From NCBI GenBank assembly GCA_963737835.1, contig CAVTUH010000001.1, positions 2,914,001 through 2,978,000 on the forward strand: a stretch of DNA of 64,000 nt, written 5' to 3'. This DNA comes from Palsa-1248 sp963737835 (lineage in GTDB: Bacteria > Gemmatimonadota > Gemmatimonadetes > Gemmatimonadales > Gemmatimonadaceae). Below are positions 28,201-35,942 of the stretch, in pieces (the first letter of the stretch is position 1; every line of letters starts with the position of its first letter). Position numbers and translations under genes: made by a program. The notes under the pieces are model-generated. The model worked only from the letters and a program-made list of their open reading frames with translations. It did not search any database and was not told where the DNA came from.

Positions 28201-28305
28201 GATCGCGGCGACGAGTCGGCACACGAGCGCCGTTGCGAGGCGCAGGCAGCGCCCGCCATCTCGCATCACCGATCGCGTCCTGCTCGGGCGGCGCACCGAG
28301 TCCAT
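25294..28305 (-). CDS. Propeller-type two-component sensor histidine kinase
   Basis: About 1003 residues. A signal sequence (RLATALVCRLVAAISTVPPLLAS) leads to a periplasmic sensor made of two-component regulator propeller repeats (recurring WIGTDGG, WIGTRGAGLYRYDG, WVATRDGLNRL, WVGTWNGLVRV) and a Y_Y_Y domain (VEIRYTGVDLANG, FGYRLDGFDTGW). One helix (WFVVLMTSLAALTLWSVYYVLL) crosses the membrane. The cytoplasmic part is HisKA_3 with the phospho-acceptor His in REIHDSLLQGFGAIALQLH and an HATPase with SLTNARKHS, IADNGCGFE and GLLGMRERA. ATG 28305 has AAGGA at a good distance; an earlier in-frame start at 28359 adds residues without protein character. The ligand is unknown; such sensors often report on carbohydrates. 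Confidence 0.92.
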   Translation of the reverse strand: MDSVRRPSRTRSVMRDGGRCLRLATALVCRLVAAISTVPPLLASQELSTASGHYHLDVWHEQDSLRLAFTSNLVETRDGYLWLSSQSGLTRFDGVRFTVFNGTTLPLLRGHPDLQIYPLLEDGEGRLWIGTDGGMLAYDGTQLRATALDSSFSTDQVNVAAVDGAGTVWAVTRSGRVFRVARGGSPEIRRAVSTSYSGSGITVDAVGDIWIVVGASQVYRVHHDSLSAVAFPGEAGLADVRRVYATADSSIWLGMPNAIVQWRHGHFRRIPLPAGQALDAVSCFAMSPDGALWIGTRGAGLYRYDGRNFTSFTHCDGLSDDRVADILVDRTGNIWVATRDGLNRLRPVPFGVVTASAGLPAAMPGGMVQDASGVVWLAPPTGGLFKGRVTSGRAAFTSVEPVNHADRINALAVGQGGTIWAGRLGGTVTRFGGARSTERLAGLPPVTALLEDADGTLWVGTWNGLVRVADGRRTVLTTQNGLADNAVQRLFRDAHGTLWVATQKGLARAVNDSDRFVTQPMPPGSAERALVLFESPPGSVWVGTADGIARVTGGPPVFLTASRGLPESWVGAAELDGLGNLWLGQLRGLTRVSVADLEAVAEGRKPALTTAASFEALDGMPGGDPAGWPHPWSFKDAAGKLWFAMGHGLVTVDPTQQVERDVQPPLMHIEEVYLDGTRTPLAPTVTLAPGIRRVEIRYTGVDLANGPGVRFGYRLDGFDTGWTNAGAQRAAAYTRLAPGHYRFRVIGRAAGGAWSPSEATVSLVVEAPFYRRAWFVVLMTSLAALTLWSVYYVLLATRTAAIRDERSRLAREIHDSLLQGFGAIALQLHVTSARLGLSSSQQPLLDRVLSLIDRTLSHAREVVWDMRLPGVATTDLATECDDAARRIVADTRMSAHVTTHGRPRHLSRAVQTESLRIVEESLTNARKHSAASNVRVELNYGWRRLRVTIADNGCGFELDGDGTGAGHWGLLGMRERASRIGARLSVESAPGSGTRVALDVPYR

Positions 28306-28628
28306 CGGTTGCGTCCTTTCGGCCCGCATCGCTCGCGCGAGACGCGCGATCGCCGTCACCAGCGTGCTGCACAGTGAGCGACACGATCACGTGCGGTCGA
28401 GGCCGGTTGTCGAGAGGAAGGCATCGCGAGCGACACCGATCGCAAACGCAGAATCTGGTGTGCATCCCAACGGATTGTCAAAGGCGCCCGCGACGGCTGG
28501 CAGATCTTTGTGCGCTTTTCACGGAGGTGTGACAATGGACCCACGAAGGCGATGCCATTCTCACAGCCAGCCACCCCGAAAGCCGGCGCACCGCAAACCA
28601 GTGGTGAGGTACGTTGAGCGACGAGTGA

Positions 28629-28797
28629 TCCCAGATTAGGCTGGTGCGGCAGGTCTCGATCATCAACGCGACCGGACCCTGGTCGACCCCGAAGTGATAT
28701 AGGGCGTCACCCACCAGCCGCTTGCACTGTCCGGCACGGTGTGCGTCTGATTGAACGACGGCTTGAAGCCGTAGAGCTTGGCCGTGCGGACGTGTTG
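28629..28797 (-). pseudogene. Remnant of a glycoamylase-type (PF10091-like) C-terminus
   Basis: On the minus strand one frame reads VRTAKLYGFKPSFNQTH then SASGWWVTPY, and after a one-step frame change HFGVDQGPVALMIETCRTSLIW. Put together these look like the end of glycoamylase-like enzymes, whose C-terminus has a GW.SPY..G.DQGP.VLMIEN.R pattern. No more of the enzyme is found on either side, so this is a short decayed fragment. The identification rests on my recall of the family end and needs a profile search. The remainder of the 28306-28850 gap shows nothing. Confidence 0.45.
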
Positions 28798-28850
28798 GCG
28801 GGGGCGTCCACGGGGCGTTGCCGGGGTGGCGGGTCGCCAGTCGAATAGTG

Positions 28851-30437
28851 ATGGGACGGATTCAGTCGCTTGTCGGCGCGATGTGGGTGGCCGGTGTGGT
28901 CGCGTGCAGCAGCCCGCCGGTCATCACGTCGCATGCGCCGCTCAATGCGCCCGATCCCTTGCCCCCGGGCGCCGCGGAGTTGCGCCGCGACCTGTTGGTG
29001 CTGGCCTCGGATTCGTTTCGCGGGCGTGAGGCCGGGACGGCGGACGAAGTGCGTGTCGCCGCGTTTCTTGCCGCTCGAGCCGCAGCCCTGGGGCTGACGC
29101 CCGCAGGTGACAGCGGCTACGTCCAGCGCATCCCGCTCATCCGGACGGCCATCGGAAGTGGAACGCAATTCATCGTCCATCCGGCGCATGGCGAAGGGCG
29201 GGCGCTCGACGGGCTGCGACCACTCATGGAGCTCGGGCCCGGCTACCCTCCGATACGGCGCGAGGCGGAGGGACCGCTCGTCTTCGTGGGGTATGGTCTC
29301 GAGCACGCGGATCACGGCGACGATCTCGCACACGTGCCCATCGCCGGCCACATCGTCGTCGTTGTCAACGGCGCGCCGCCCACAGCGGACGCATCGCGGC
29401 GGGCCGAGCTCGAGTCACCGCCGGCGATCGCCATTCGCCTGCAGCGGATTCTGTCGCGGCATCCTGCGGGTGTCATCGTGCTGCTCGCGGGCGCGTCCGC
29501 CGACCTGTACGACGCGACGAGCCGCGCGCTCCGGCGGGGGACGCTGAGCGCCGTGGATGCGGCGTCGGGTGTGGACCGCACGGTGGATCTTCCGCACGCG
29601 TCGCCGAGTGAGGGCGAGACGACGCCCATGATCCTACTGGGCTTGCCCGCGCACGGATCACCCTTGCTTCCCGAGCGGTGGCCGCGCGACGACCGGCCGC
29701 AGGGCTTGCACGGGCGATTCACCGGCACGGTGGAGGTCAGGCACACGGCCATCCAGTCGTACAACGTGCTGGCTGCGATTCCGGGACGTGACACCGCGCG
29801 GCGCAACACGTGGGTTGCCCTCGGCGCGCACTACGACCATCTCGGCATCCTGCCGGCGTCGCGCGGCGACTCGGTCGCGCACGGGGCCGACGACGATGGT
29901 TCCGGATGCGTCGCGCTGCTCGCAGCGGCGCGCACGCTCATGCAGGGCCCGCGGCCCAGCCGATCCGTGCTCTTCATCTGGCACACCGGTGAGGAGAAGG
30001 GGCTCCTCGGGTCCGGGTACTTTACATCGCATCCGACGATGCCCATCGACTCGCTCGTCGCCTTCATCGATGCGGACATGGTCGGCCGAAACGCGCCCGA
30101 CTCGCTGTACGTGGTCGGTCCGGACGTGATGCCTGGAGGTCGCAGTCGCGCGCTCGGGCTGCTCGTCGACTCCGTGAACGCGGCGCTCCCATTGCCGTTC
30201 ACCTTCAATCGCTCGTGGGACGTCGCGACCGATCCGCAACGGATCTACTATCGCGCGGACTCGTATCCCTATGGTGAGCACGGCGTGCCCGTCGTGTTGT
30301 TCACCAGCGGCCCACACGCCGACTACCACCAGGTCACGGACGTCGCGTCGCGGATCGACTACATGAAACTGGCGCGCGTGTCGCGATTGCTCGTCGGGAT
30401 CGCGGACGCAGTGGCGGAGCGACGGACGAGGCCCTAG
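28851..30437 (+). CDS. M28-family zinc peptidase, lipoprotein
   Basis: 528 residues from ATG 28851 (an ATG at 28818 in the same frame only adds 11). The start MGRIQSLVGAMWVAGVVAC has a lipobox ending in Cys, so the enzyme is probably an outer-membrane or periplasmic lipoprotein. A PA-like insert (LVFVGYGLEHADHGDDL) precedes the M28 domain, whose zinc ligands are seen in GAHYDHLG, GADDDGSGC, TGEEKGLLGSGYF, DADMVGRN and PHADYHQVTD. Such proteins cleave N-terminal residues from peptides. It fits with the peptide transporters further downstream. The stop is followed by a heptamer and REP block. Confidence 0.92.
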   Translation: MGRIQSLVGAMWVAGVVACSSPPVITSHAPLNAPDPLPPGAAELRRDLLVLASDSFRGREAGTADEVRVAAFLAARAAALGLTPAGDSGYVQRIPLIRTAIGSGTQFIVHPAHGEGRALDGLRPLMELGPGYPPIRREAEGPLVFVGYGLEHADHGDDLAHVPIAGHIVVVVNGAPPTADASRRAELESPPAIAIRLQRILSRHPAGVIVLLAGASADLYDATSRALRRGTLSAVDAASGVDRTVDLPHASPSEGETTPMILLGLPAHGSPLLPERWPRDDRPQGLHGRFTGTVEVRHTAIQSYNVLAAIPGRDTARRNTWVALGAHYDHLGILPASRGDSVAHGADDDGSGCVALLAAARTLMQGPRPSRSVLFIWHTGEEKGLLGSGYFTSHPTMPIDSLVAFIDADMVGRNAPDSLYVVGPDVMPGGRSRALGLLVDSVNAALPLPFTFNRSWDVATDPQRIYYRADSYPYGEHGVPVVLFTSGPHADYHQVTDVASRIDYMKLARVSRLLVGIADAVAERRTRP

Positions 30438-30439
30438 CG

Positions 30440-30524
30440 GACGCTTCGCGCCCGAGAAAGGAGAAGCGCAGAAAGGAGAGAGGAGAAAACGGCGGGACTG
30501 GGCGACGCGATGCGTCGCCTTTTG
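30440..30524. repeat. AGAAAGG heptamer run followed by a REP-like hairpin with T-tail
   Basis: After a CGCTTCGCGCCC stretch come GAGAAAGG, AGAAGCGC, AGAAAGG, AGAGAGG, AGAAAACGG. At 30500-30520 a GGGCGACGC-GATGC-GTCGCC palindrome is followed by TTTTG, which could act as a terminator for the M28 gene. The rest of the gap to 30708 holds the promoter side of the next gene (GGAGAG lies about 6 bases before its ATG). Confidence 0.65.
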
Positions 30525-30708
30525 ATTGCAGAACCAATTGTTCGAGACGTCCGTCAGCACTCATCTCCAACGAGTGCTACACAAAGCGTGACACGCTGTT
30601 TCGCGCTCGCTTTGCGATCGTCGCCTACTAAATCGCCCGCGTGTCGAGCAGGCGTGGCACGTTCGGTGTATAAGCGCAGTAGTCGGTACGGCGACGAACG
30701 GAGAGACC

Positions 30709-31440
30709 ATGATCCTGGCGAACGTCCGACGCACGTTGCAACGCGACGATGCGCAATTAGCCCTTCGGTTGATCGGACACGAGTCGCAGGCGGCATACGA
30801 TCGCGCGGAGGCGACGCTGCGCGACCAGGGACTCGATGAGCTGCTCGACGACCCGCGCCTGCTGGCCGGTCTGCTGGAGCGTCGCCCGGGCGTGTGCGCG
30901 TCGTATCCGCTGTTCTCCTACGTCATCGTGCGGCACGCGCTGTGTGACGTGGGAGAGCGCGATCGCGTGATGGCGGATTTTGTCGCGTCGATCATCATGC
31001 ACTTCGGTCTGCGGGACCGCGCGAGCAAGGTGACGGACATCAATGACGAGCAATACGACACGCTCGTGGGCCTCACGGGAGCGACGAGTGGCCCGGATGT
31101 GCGCCGCGCATTCCTCGTGCAGGCACACATGGGCAACTATGCGCTCTGGTTGAGTGGCATGTTCCCCGACTACATCGAGGCACGCCGCTCCCGGCGCGGC
31201 GCACCGCCACTCGACTACTACGAGGAGATGGGTCGCCGCGGCTACGAGCTCGCCGCGTCGCACCGACTCGCAGCAGAACACGGACTCGCGACACTCTTCA
31301 CCACGGCGGCGCGTCGTTTCGGCACGCTTCGGATCGCGCTCAATCGCGTCAGCGACGCGTACTTGTTTCCGAACGCGCATAGTCCGGAGCGTCTCATGCG
31401 TCAGGTGCAGGACGAAGCACGGTGGCGGATGGTGAGTTGA
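30709..31440 (+). CDS. Conserved-looking protein of unknown function
   Basis: 243 residues, soluble and mostly alpha-helical by composition, with no signal peptide and no motif that I recognise. It has a GGAGAG ribosome-binding site at a good distance and typical coding bias. Distinct segments are DPRLLAGLLERRPGVCASYPL, YVIVRHALCDVGERDRVMADFV, FLVQAHMGNYALWLSGMFPDY and RFGTLRIALNRVSDAYLFP. The middle part reads like a small helical protein that could bind a partner. It ends exactly at the left edge of a bidirectional terminator element. Confidence 0.75.
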   Translation: MILANVRRTLQRDDAQLALRLIGHESQAAYDRAEATLRDQGLDELLDDPRLLAGLLERRPGVCASYPLFSYVIVRHALCDVGERDRVMADFVASIIMHFGLRDRASKVTDINDEQYDTLVGLTGATSGPDVRRAFLVQAHMGNYALWLSGMFPDYIEARRSRRGAPPLDYYEEMGRRGYELAASHRLAAEHGLATLFTTAARRFGTLRIALNRVSDAYLFPNAHSPERLMRQVQDEARWRMVS

Positions 31441-31443
31441 CGG

Positions 31444-31556
31444 CAGGGGTCAGGGGTCAGGGGTCAGGGGTCAGGGAACAAACGACGAAGGCCGGTCGCT
31501 GTGCGATGCGACCGGCCTTCCGATTTGTTCCCTGACCCCTGACCCCCGACCCCCGT
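31444..31556. repeat. Heptamer-armed hairpin element F (CAGGGGT type)
   Basis: Four CAGGGGT units and CAGGGAA form the left arm; the right arm is the inverse, ending in CCCCGACCCCCG. Inside, GAACAAAC pairs with GTTTGTTC-like ATTTGTTC around a 12-base hairpin. The element fills the whole gap between two convergent genes and is the best-preserved of the set. Confidence 0.9.
31488..31519. terminator. Bidirectional hairpin in the core of element F
   Basis: AAGGCCGGTCGC and GCGACCGGCCTT form a perfect 12-base stem with the 8-base loop TGTGCGAT. It separates convergent genes (the orphan gene ending 31440 and the SPFH gene ending 31559), the position expected of a shared terminator. There is no long T-run, so termination efficiency is unproven. 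Confidence 0.65.
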
Positions 31557-31558
31557 GG

Positions 31559-32485
31559 TTACGGCTTCGGCAGTTGTATCATCGGCATCGCGCTGCCGGA
31601 GACTTGCGGCATCTGGCCGTTCCACTTCTTGGCCATCTCGTATGAGACGAGATTGGGTGTGATGCTCTCGGACAGCAAGCGGTTCGCCTTTGCCTGCGCC
31701 TCGGCTTCGCCGAGGATGGCCTTGGCGTGGCCGGCGGCTTCTATGGAGTCGCCGGTCGCCTGGAACTGTTTCTTCTGGAGCTCGTTCTGTGACGTCAACG
31801 CGGCCTGCTGCATCACGTTCTTCGCGTTGATCGCGTCGATCACGGACTGCGGCGCCCGAATCTCGTTGATGGTGAATTGCTTCACCAGGAAACCGTAGGG
31901 CCTCAGGTTCTTCTCCAGCATGTCCTGCGTGCGCGTGACCACCTCTGCCTTTTTCGGCCCCAGGATGTCGGCGATCGCTTCGCTGCCGACGACCGTTTGC
32001 AAGGCCTGGCGGATGGTCTGCTTCACGTAGTTGTGCTGGATCGTCTCGATGTTATTGCGGAAGGTCTTGTACAGCTCGGGCACCTGCGCGGCGTCGAGCT
32101 CGAAGGACATCGCTACGTCCAGAGAAACGGGCTGTCCCTCAACGCTATTGACGTTGATTTCCTCGTTGTCGGGCGATCCCTCGGACGGATTTTTCGCGAG
32201 CACGAGGGTCTGCATGTAGATCGGGTACTCCTCGATGCCGGTCGTCAGCGGATTCCGCGTGTGCAATCCCGCAGTGAGCGGCGTTGCCTCGACACCGCCG
32301 CCCGTGCGGCTGATGACAATGCCCACGTGACCCGGGTGGATGTATGTCACGGTCGTCGGGAGCAGCAGCAGCATGACGACGATGCCCACGACGATCCCAG
32401 CGAGTCGGAGCGTGGTGTGGCCAACACCGCCATCGCCGCCGGCGGATCGCATTTGTGAAAATCGACTTGTGAAGGTGCTAGTCAT
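31559..32485 (-). CDS. SPFH/prohibitin-type membrane protein
   Basis: 308 residues from ATG 32485, which has a perfect AAGGAGG ribosome-binding site. One N-terminal helix (LRLAGIVVGIVVMLLLLPTTV) is followed by an SPFH domain: YIHPGHVGIVISRTGGG, GLHTRNPLTTGIEEYPIY, EGQPVSLDVAMSFELD, and a long helical part (AKAILGEAEAQAKANRLLSESI) that should form a coiled coil and ring oligomers. Members scaffold membrane microdomains or control membrane proteases. Its start overlaps the end of the small zinc-ribbon gene by 8 bases, so the two are coupled. Confidence 0.85.
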   Translation of the reverse strand: MTSTFTSRFSQMRSAGGDGGVGHTTLRLAGIVVGIVVMLLLLPTTVTYIHPGHVGIVISRTGGGVEATPLTAGLHTRNPLTTGIEEYPIYMQTLVLAKNPSEGSPDNEEINVNSVEGQPVSLDVAMSFELDAAQVPELYKTFRNNIETIQHNYVKQTIRQALQTVVGSEAIADILGPKKAEVVTRTQDMLEKNLRPYGFLVKQFTINEIRAPQSVIDAINAKNVMQQAALTSQNELQKKQFQATGDSIEAAGHAKAILGEAEAQAKANRLLSESITPNLVSYEMAKKWNGQMPQVSGSAMPMIQLPKP

Positions 32486-32732
32486 GTACGACCTCCTTAA
32501 AGCACTCGGGGCAAATGCGCTCCCCGCTTGGGAGCAGCACCATGTCAGTGGCGGCGTGAGGCCCGTGCACCGGGCACGTGCGCTCCGCCGCCTGCTCAAT
32601 GAGGATGCGGTTGCGGGCCTGCCGCACTCGCAGCCCGAGTGGCGTGAATTGGAGGAGGGCGAAGACCGCGACAACCACTATTGTCGCGACGAGCCCTATA
32701 AAGAGTACGCCCTCAAGAACGATCTCGACCAT
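32478..32732 (-). CDS. Small membrane protein with a C-terminal zinc-ribbon
   Basis: 84 residues. One helix (GVLFIGLVATIVVVAVFALLQ) near the N-terminus, a basic stretch (RVRQARNRILIEQ), then a four-ligand knuckle, CPVHGPH and CPECFKE, that could hold one zinc on the cytoplasmic side. I do not recognise a named family. Translational overlap with the SPFH gene suggests that both proteins work in the same membrane assembly. ATG 32732 preferred; a TTG start three codons earlier is possible. Confidence 0.75.
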   Translation of the reverse strand: MVEIVLEGVLFIGLVATIVVVAVFALLQFTPLGLRVRQARNRILIEQAAERTCPVHGPHAATDMVLLPSGERICPECFKEVVHD

Positions 32733-32782
32733 AGATAACAATACTGGTGGGGCCGGATTTCGGGGTTTGTGCGGGGGAATGG

Positions 32783-32894
32783 GACGTTAGACGTTGGACG
32801 TTAGACGTTGGAGAACAAACCGCGAGGGCCGGCTTGCTTCACCGTGGCTGGACTCGAGGTTGTCTTCTAACGTCTAACGTCCAACGTCCAACGT
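32783..32894. repeat. Heptamer-armed hairpin element G (ACGTTRG type)
   Basis: Left arm ACGTTAG, ACGTTGG, ACGTTAG, ACGTTGG; right arm the inverse (TCTAACG, TCTAACG, TCCAACG, TCCAACG). The core begins GAGAACAAACCGCGAGGGCC and contains CACCGTGGCTGG, like element I. The right arm runs into the C26 gene and encodes its last residues (TLDVGR) and stop codon. Confidence 0.88.
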
Positions 32895-33665
32895 CTGCCG
32901 TGTCACTATCGCCTCGGCCAGCGCGGCGAAGAGCCCGTGGTCGGGGGCCTGGTCGTCGCGCACGAACTCCTCGGGATGCCACTGCACGCCCGTGAGCCAC
33001 CAGCGGTCGTCATCGGCGCCTTCCACGGCTTCGACAATGCCGTCGGGCGCGGTCGCCGTCAGGACGAGCCCCGGCGCGAGACGGTCGATCGCCTGGTGGT
33101 GGACCGAGTTGACCTGCAGCGTAGTCGCGCCGAGCGCTCGCGCCACCCGCGAACCCTCGACCACTCGAACTGCGTGCGTGCGCGCGTTGCGCGGGGCATC
33201 AGGATCGTGTCCAAGCGCGTGCGGCCGCTCGCTCGGGATATCCTGAATCAGTGTGCCGCCGAGCGCCACGTTGAGCACCTGAATGCCACGGCAAATGGCG
33301 AGCGTCGGGAGTCCTCGCTGCGACGCCGCAAGGACCGCGGCGATCTCCGTTGCGTCACGCGCGGCGTTGGTTGGGCCCAGGTGCGGACTGGGCGAGGCAC
33401 CATAGCGGGCAGGGTCCACGTCCTCTCCGCCGGTCAACACGAGCGCGTCGACCGCATCGAGCACGCGGCCGACCGCCGCCGCCACCGCCGATGCTGTCCC
33501 GTTGAACGGCGGAAGGACGATGGGCACGAGCCGGGCGCGTTCCAGGATCGCGAGGTAGGCCGCCGGCAATCGCACCCGCGGAACACCGTCGTCGTCCGCG
33601 CGGATCGTCGCGGTCACCGCAACGATCGGATGCTCGCTGTCCTGCTCGGTGAGGTGTCGAGGCAT
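32874..33665 (-). CDS. Class I glutamine amidotransferase-like hydrolase (peptidase C26, PuuD-like)
   Basis: 263 residues. The catalytic triad is visible: nucleophile Cys in LAICRGIQVLNVALGG, His and Glu in VQWHPEEF. VLTGGEDVDPARYG and VNSVHHQAIDRLAPGL are typical of the gamma-glutamyl-GABA hydrolase group that frees glutamate from gamma-glutamyl compounds. No other putrescine-pathway gene is nearby, so the natural substrate is open. The C-terminal residues QTLDVGR and the TAG stop come from a heptamer arm, so the original end of the protein was probably a few residues different. Confidence 0.88.
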   Translation of the reverse strand: MPRHLTEQDSEHPIVAVTATIRADDDGVPRVRLPAAYLAILERARLVPIVLPPFNGTASAVAAAVGRVLDAVDALVLTGGEDVDPARYGASPSPHLGPTNAARDATEIAAVLAASQRGLPTLAICRGIQVLNVALGGTLIQDIPSERPHALGHDPDAPRNARTHAVRVVEGSRVARALGATTLQVNSVHHQAIDRLAPGLVLTATAPDGIVEAVEGADDDRWWLTGVQWHPEEFVRDDQAPDHGLFAALAEAIVTRQTLDVGR

Positions 33666-33694
33666 GGCACTGACAATATACGAACGGCGACTGC

Positions 33695-33787
33695 GGGATC
33701 AGGGATCACGGGTCGGGGGTCGGGGGTCAGGGGACGGCGGCTAGCGCCGCCGTAGAAAGGAGAAAGGAGAGAGGAGAGAGGAGACAA
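33695..33787. repeat. Two adjacent heptamer runs around a GC palindrome (element H)
   Basis: GGGATCA, GGGATCA, CGGGTCG, GGGGTCG, GGGGTCA at 33695-33730, then the perfect palindrome GGCGGC-TAGC-GCCGCC at 33736-33751, then AGAAAGG, AGAAAGG, AGAGAGG, AGAGAGG, AGAC. Two heptamer types meet in one gap. The rest of the gap to 33920 shows nothing. Confidence 0.8.
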
Positions 33788-33920
33788 GACGGCACATTGA
33801 GGGAACGACTGCTGATCCTGCGCGGTCGGCCTTGTGTGACGGCGGCTGCGGTGTAACGTGGCGTTACGGCTAGGGCTGGTTGGAACGCGCTCTGGGTCAG
33901 GGACTTAGCTCCGGTTGGTC

Positions 33921-35726
33921 ATGGAGGCTGCTGGCCGAGGGCGCAGGGAGGAACGCACGCGCGAACGAGGATATCCCGTCGCCCTCTGGTGCACGGGAGC
34001 GTTGCCGATTGCCATGAGCATGGGTCTGACTGTGCCGGGGGGCCTGCTGGCGGCGCAGGACACCTCGCGCGTGGTGAGTCCGTGCGATGGCCGCGTCGTG
34101 AGCGCCATCGACATCCAGTCCCGCGCCCCCTACTACGCTGGATTCGGAGGCGCGTGGCGTCAGCTGGCGCGCGGGCTGACAGCGATACACGCGGTGACGC
34201 GGCCGCAAGTAATCCGCAATTTTCTCGCGCTTCATGTCGGCGAGGCTTGCACGGAGCTTCGGCGGGAGGAGTCGGAGCGCATCCTGCGCGCGCAGCCGTT
34301 TCTGGCCGAGGTCCGCGTGACGCCGTACGACGACGGTCAAGGCGGAGTACGCGTCGCCGTCGTCACGGCTGACGAAATCTCGCTCCAGGGCGGACTCGCC
34401 GTTCGCAGCCAGGCGCCGCACTTCACCGCGGCGACACTTGGTGAAGGAAACCTGAGCGGGCAGGGCGTCAGCGTCCTCGGCGCGTGGGCCGACGGCCTGG
34501 GACTTCGCGATCGATACTCGGGGCGCATCACGCAGTACACCGTGTTCGGCAAGCCCTGGGAGTTGTCGCTGCAAGGCACGCGCGACGTCCTGGGCGGATA
34601 CTGGACCGGCACCTTCGTCCATCCGTTCTTCACGGACCTGCAACGCTTCGGATGGATCGCTCAAGCGGGTGAGCGGCGCACATACGTCGGATTCCTCAAT
34701 GCCGCAACGCCGCTTGCCCCGTATCTCGACATGCGCCGCCGGTTCGCGCAGGTGGGCGGCGTGGGTCGCGTCCAGGGTGGTCCCGGCCACCTGGCGCTCT
34801 TCGGCATGTCGGTCTCCGATGAGCGTGAAGCGCCTGGGTCGCAGCCGGTGCTGTTGCCGCCCGGGGCTGGCACCCGCCCGGACACCAATCCCGGGCTCGT
34901 CGCACGCTACTCGGAGTTCAACGCGACCCGGATCAATGTCATCGGCGGGGTCCGAGATGTCCGCTTCCTGCGTGTGCGCGGGTTCGATGCGTTGAGCGGT
35001 GAACAGGACATCATGTTGGGGACAGAGATCGGCGTGGTGGGTGGACGCAGCGTACACCTGCTCGGTTCGTCGACGAACGACGTGTTCCTGGGCTCGGGCG
35101 GGTATGCGGGGATTGGCTCATCGCGCTTCTTGTTGGCTGCACAAGCGAGTGGGGAAGCGCGCGACGATCTCGGCTCGGGCGACTGGGATGACATCTTCGT
35201 CTCGGGTCGTGGTGCCCTGTACTGGAAGCCGGTACCCGTCCACACGGTGGTACTCAGCGAAGAGTACTCGCTCGGTTTCGACTCGCACGTCCCGTTCGCA
35301 CTCACGTTCGCAGATCCGCGAGGCGGCGTCCGGGGGTTCACAGGATCGCTGGTCGCCGGCGGCCAGCGCAGTGTGACGAGATTCGAGGAGCGATGGCTCC
35401 TCGGCCCCATCAAGTCGATCGGCGAGATTGGCGTGGCGGGCTTCGCCGACGTCGGACGCATTTGGGCGGAAGGGGTCCCGTACGGTGTGAATTCGCCCAC
35501 TGCGGTCGGCGTCGGGTTCAGCGTGCTTGCCGCCATACCGGTCCACTCGAAACGTCTGTGGCGGGTCGACTTCGCGTTTCCCGTCACCTCCGATCCCAAC
35601 GCCCGATTCAGCGTGCGTTTCACGAGCACCAATGGCTCCGAGCGATTCTACATCGAGCCGCGCGACATCGCGCTCGCGCGCACGCAATCGGTGCCGACGC
35701 AGATATTCGAGTACCCCGCGCAATAG
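33921..35726 (+). CDS. Omp85/BamA-like outer-membrane protein
   Basis: About 601 residues. A basic N-terminus and hydrophobic stretch (YPVALWCTGALPIAMSMGL) with AAQ before DTS look like a signal peptide. Next comes a POTRA-like domain (IDIQSRAPYYAG, RPQVIRNFLALHVGEACTEL, ESERILRAQPFLAEVRVTPY), then a long run of alternating polar/hydrophobic strands (LGEGNLSGQGVSVLGAW, GGVRGFTGSLVAGGQRSV, EERWLLGPIKSIGEIGVAGF) like the barrel of Omp85-type proteins. The last residue is Gln rather than the common Phe. It could belong to the BamA/TamA group or to a lipid or polysaccharide export relative. ATG 33921 preferred to the upstream TTG. Confidence 0.72.
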   Translation: MEAAGRGRREERTRERGYPVALWCTGALPIAMSMGLTVPGGLLAAQDTSRVVSPCDGRVVSAIDIQSRAPYYAGFGGAWRQLARGLTAIHAVTRPQVIRNFLALHVGEACTELRREESERILRAQPFLAEVRVTPYDDGQGGVRVAVVTADEISLQGGLAVRSQAPHFTAATLGEGNLSGQGVSVLGAWADGLGLRDRYSGRITQYTVFGKPWELSLQGTRDVLGGYWTGTFVHPFFTDLQRFGWIAQAGERRTYVGFLNAATPLAPYLDMRRRFAQVGGVGRVQGGPGHLALFGMSVSDEREAPGSQPVLLPPGAGTRPDTNPGLVARYSEFNATRINVIGGVRDVRFLRVRGFDALSGEQDIMLGTEIGVVGGRSVHLLGSSTNDVFLGSGGYAGIGSSRFLLAAQASGEARDDLGSGDWDDIFVSGRGALYWKPVPVHTVVLSEEYSLGFDSHVPFALTFADPRGGVRGFTGSLVAGGQRSVTRFEERWLLGPIKSIGEIGVAGFADVGRIWAEGVPYGVNSPTAVGVGFSVLAAIPVHSKRLWRVDFAFPVTSDPNARFSVRFTSTNGSERFYIEPRDIALARTQSVPTQIFEYPAQ

Positions 35727-35729
35727 GCT

Positions 35730-35892
35730 GGACGTTAGACGTTGAACGTTAGACGTTGGAAAACAACCCTCGAGGGCTAGCGGGATGCGCCGTGGCTGGC
35801 CTTCGAAATTTGTTTCCATCGTCTAACGTCCCAACGTCCCAACGTCCCAACGTCTAATGGCGGGCGACGCATTGCGTCGCCCCTACCCGCTG
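35730..35892. repeat. Heptamer-armed hairpin element I (ACGTTRG type) plus REP copy
   Basis: Left arm ACGTTAG, ACGTTGA, ACGTTAG, ACGTTGG. The core has AACAACCCTCGAGGGCTAGC and CGTGGCTGGCC. The right arm TCTAACG then CCCAACGT repeated three times has an 8-base period, showing a changed unit length. A REP palindrome (GGGCGACGCATTGCGTCGCC) follows at 35862-35882. Confidence 0.85.
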
Positions 35893-35942
35893 GGTAGCAA
35901 GCGCCGTGGTCGTTCCCCTAACCCCTACGTCCCGACCTTCAG

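Noticed and set aside
31444..31556. CRISPR array
   Set aside because: Units are only 7 bases, there are no spacers, and the second half is inverted; no cas gene is near.
32486..32674. N-terminal extension of the SPFH frame
   Set aside because: It reads through the zinc-ribbon gene; ATG 32485 has a perfect AAGGAGG site.
33897..35057. A 386-codon minus-strand frame
   Set aside because: Antisense to the Omp85-like gene, which has a signal peptide and strand pattern; the minus frame has neither.
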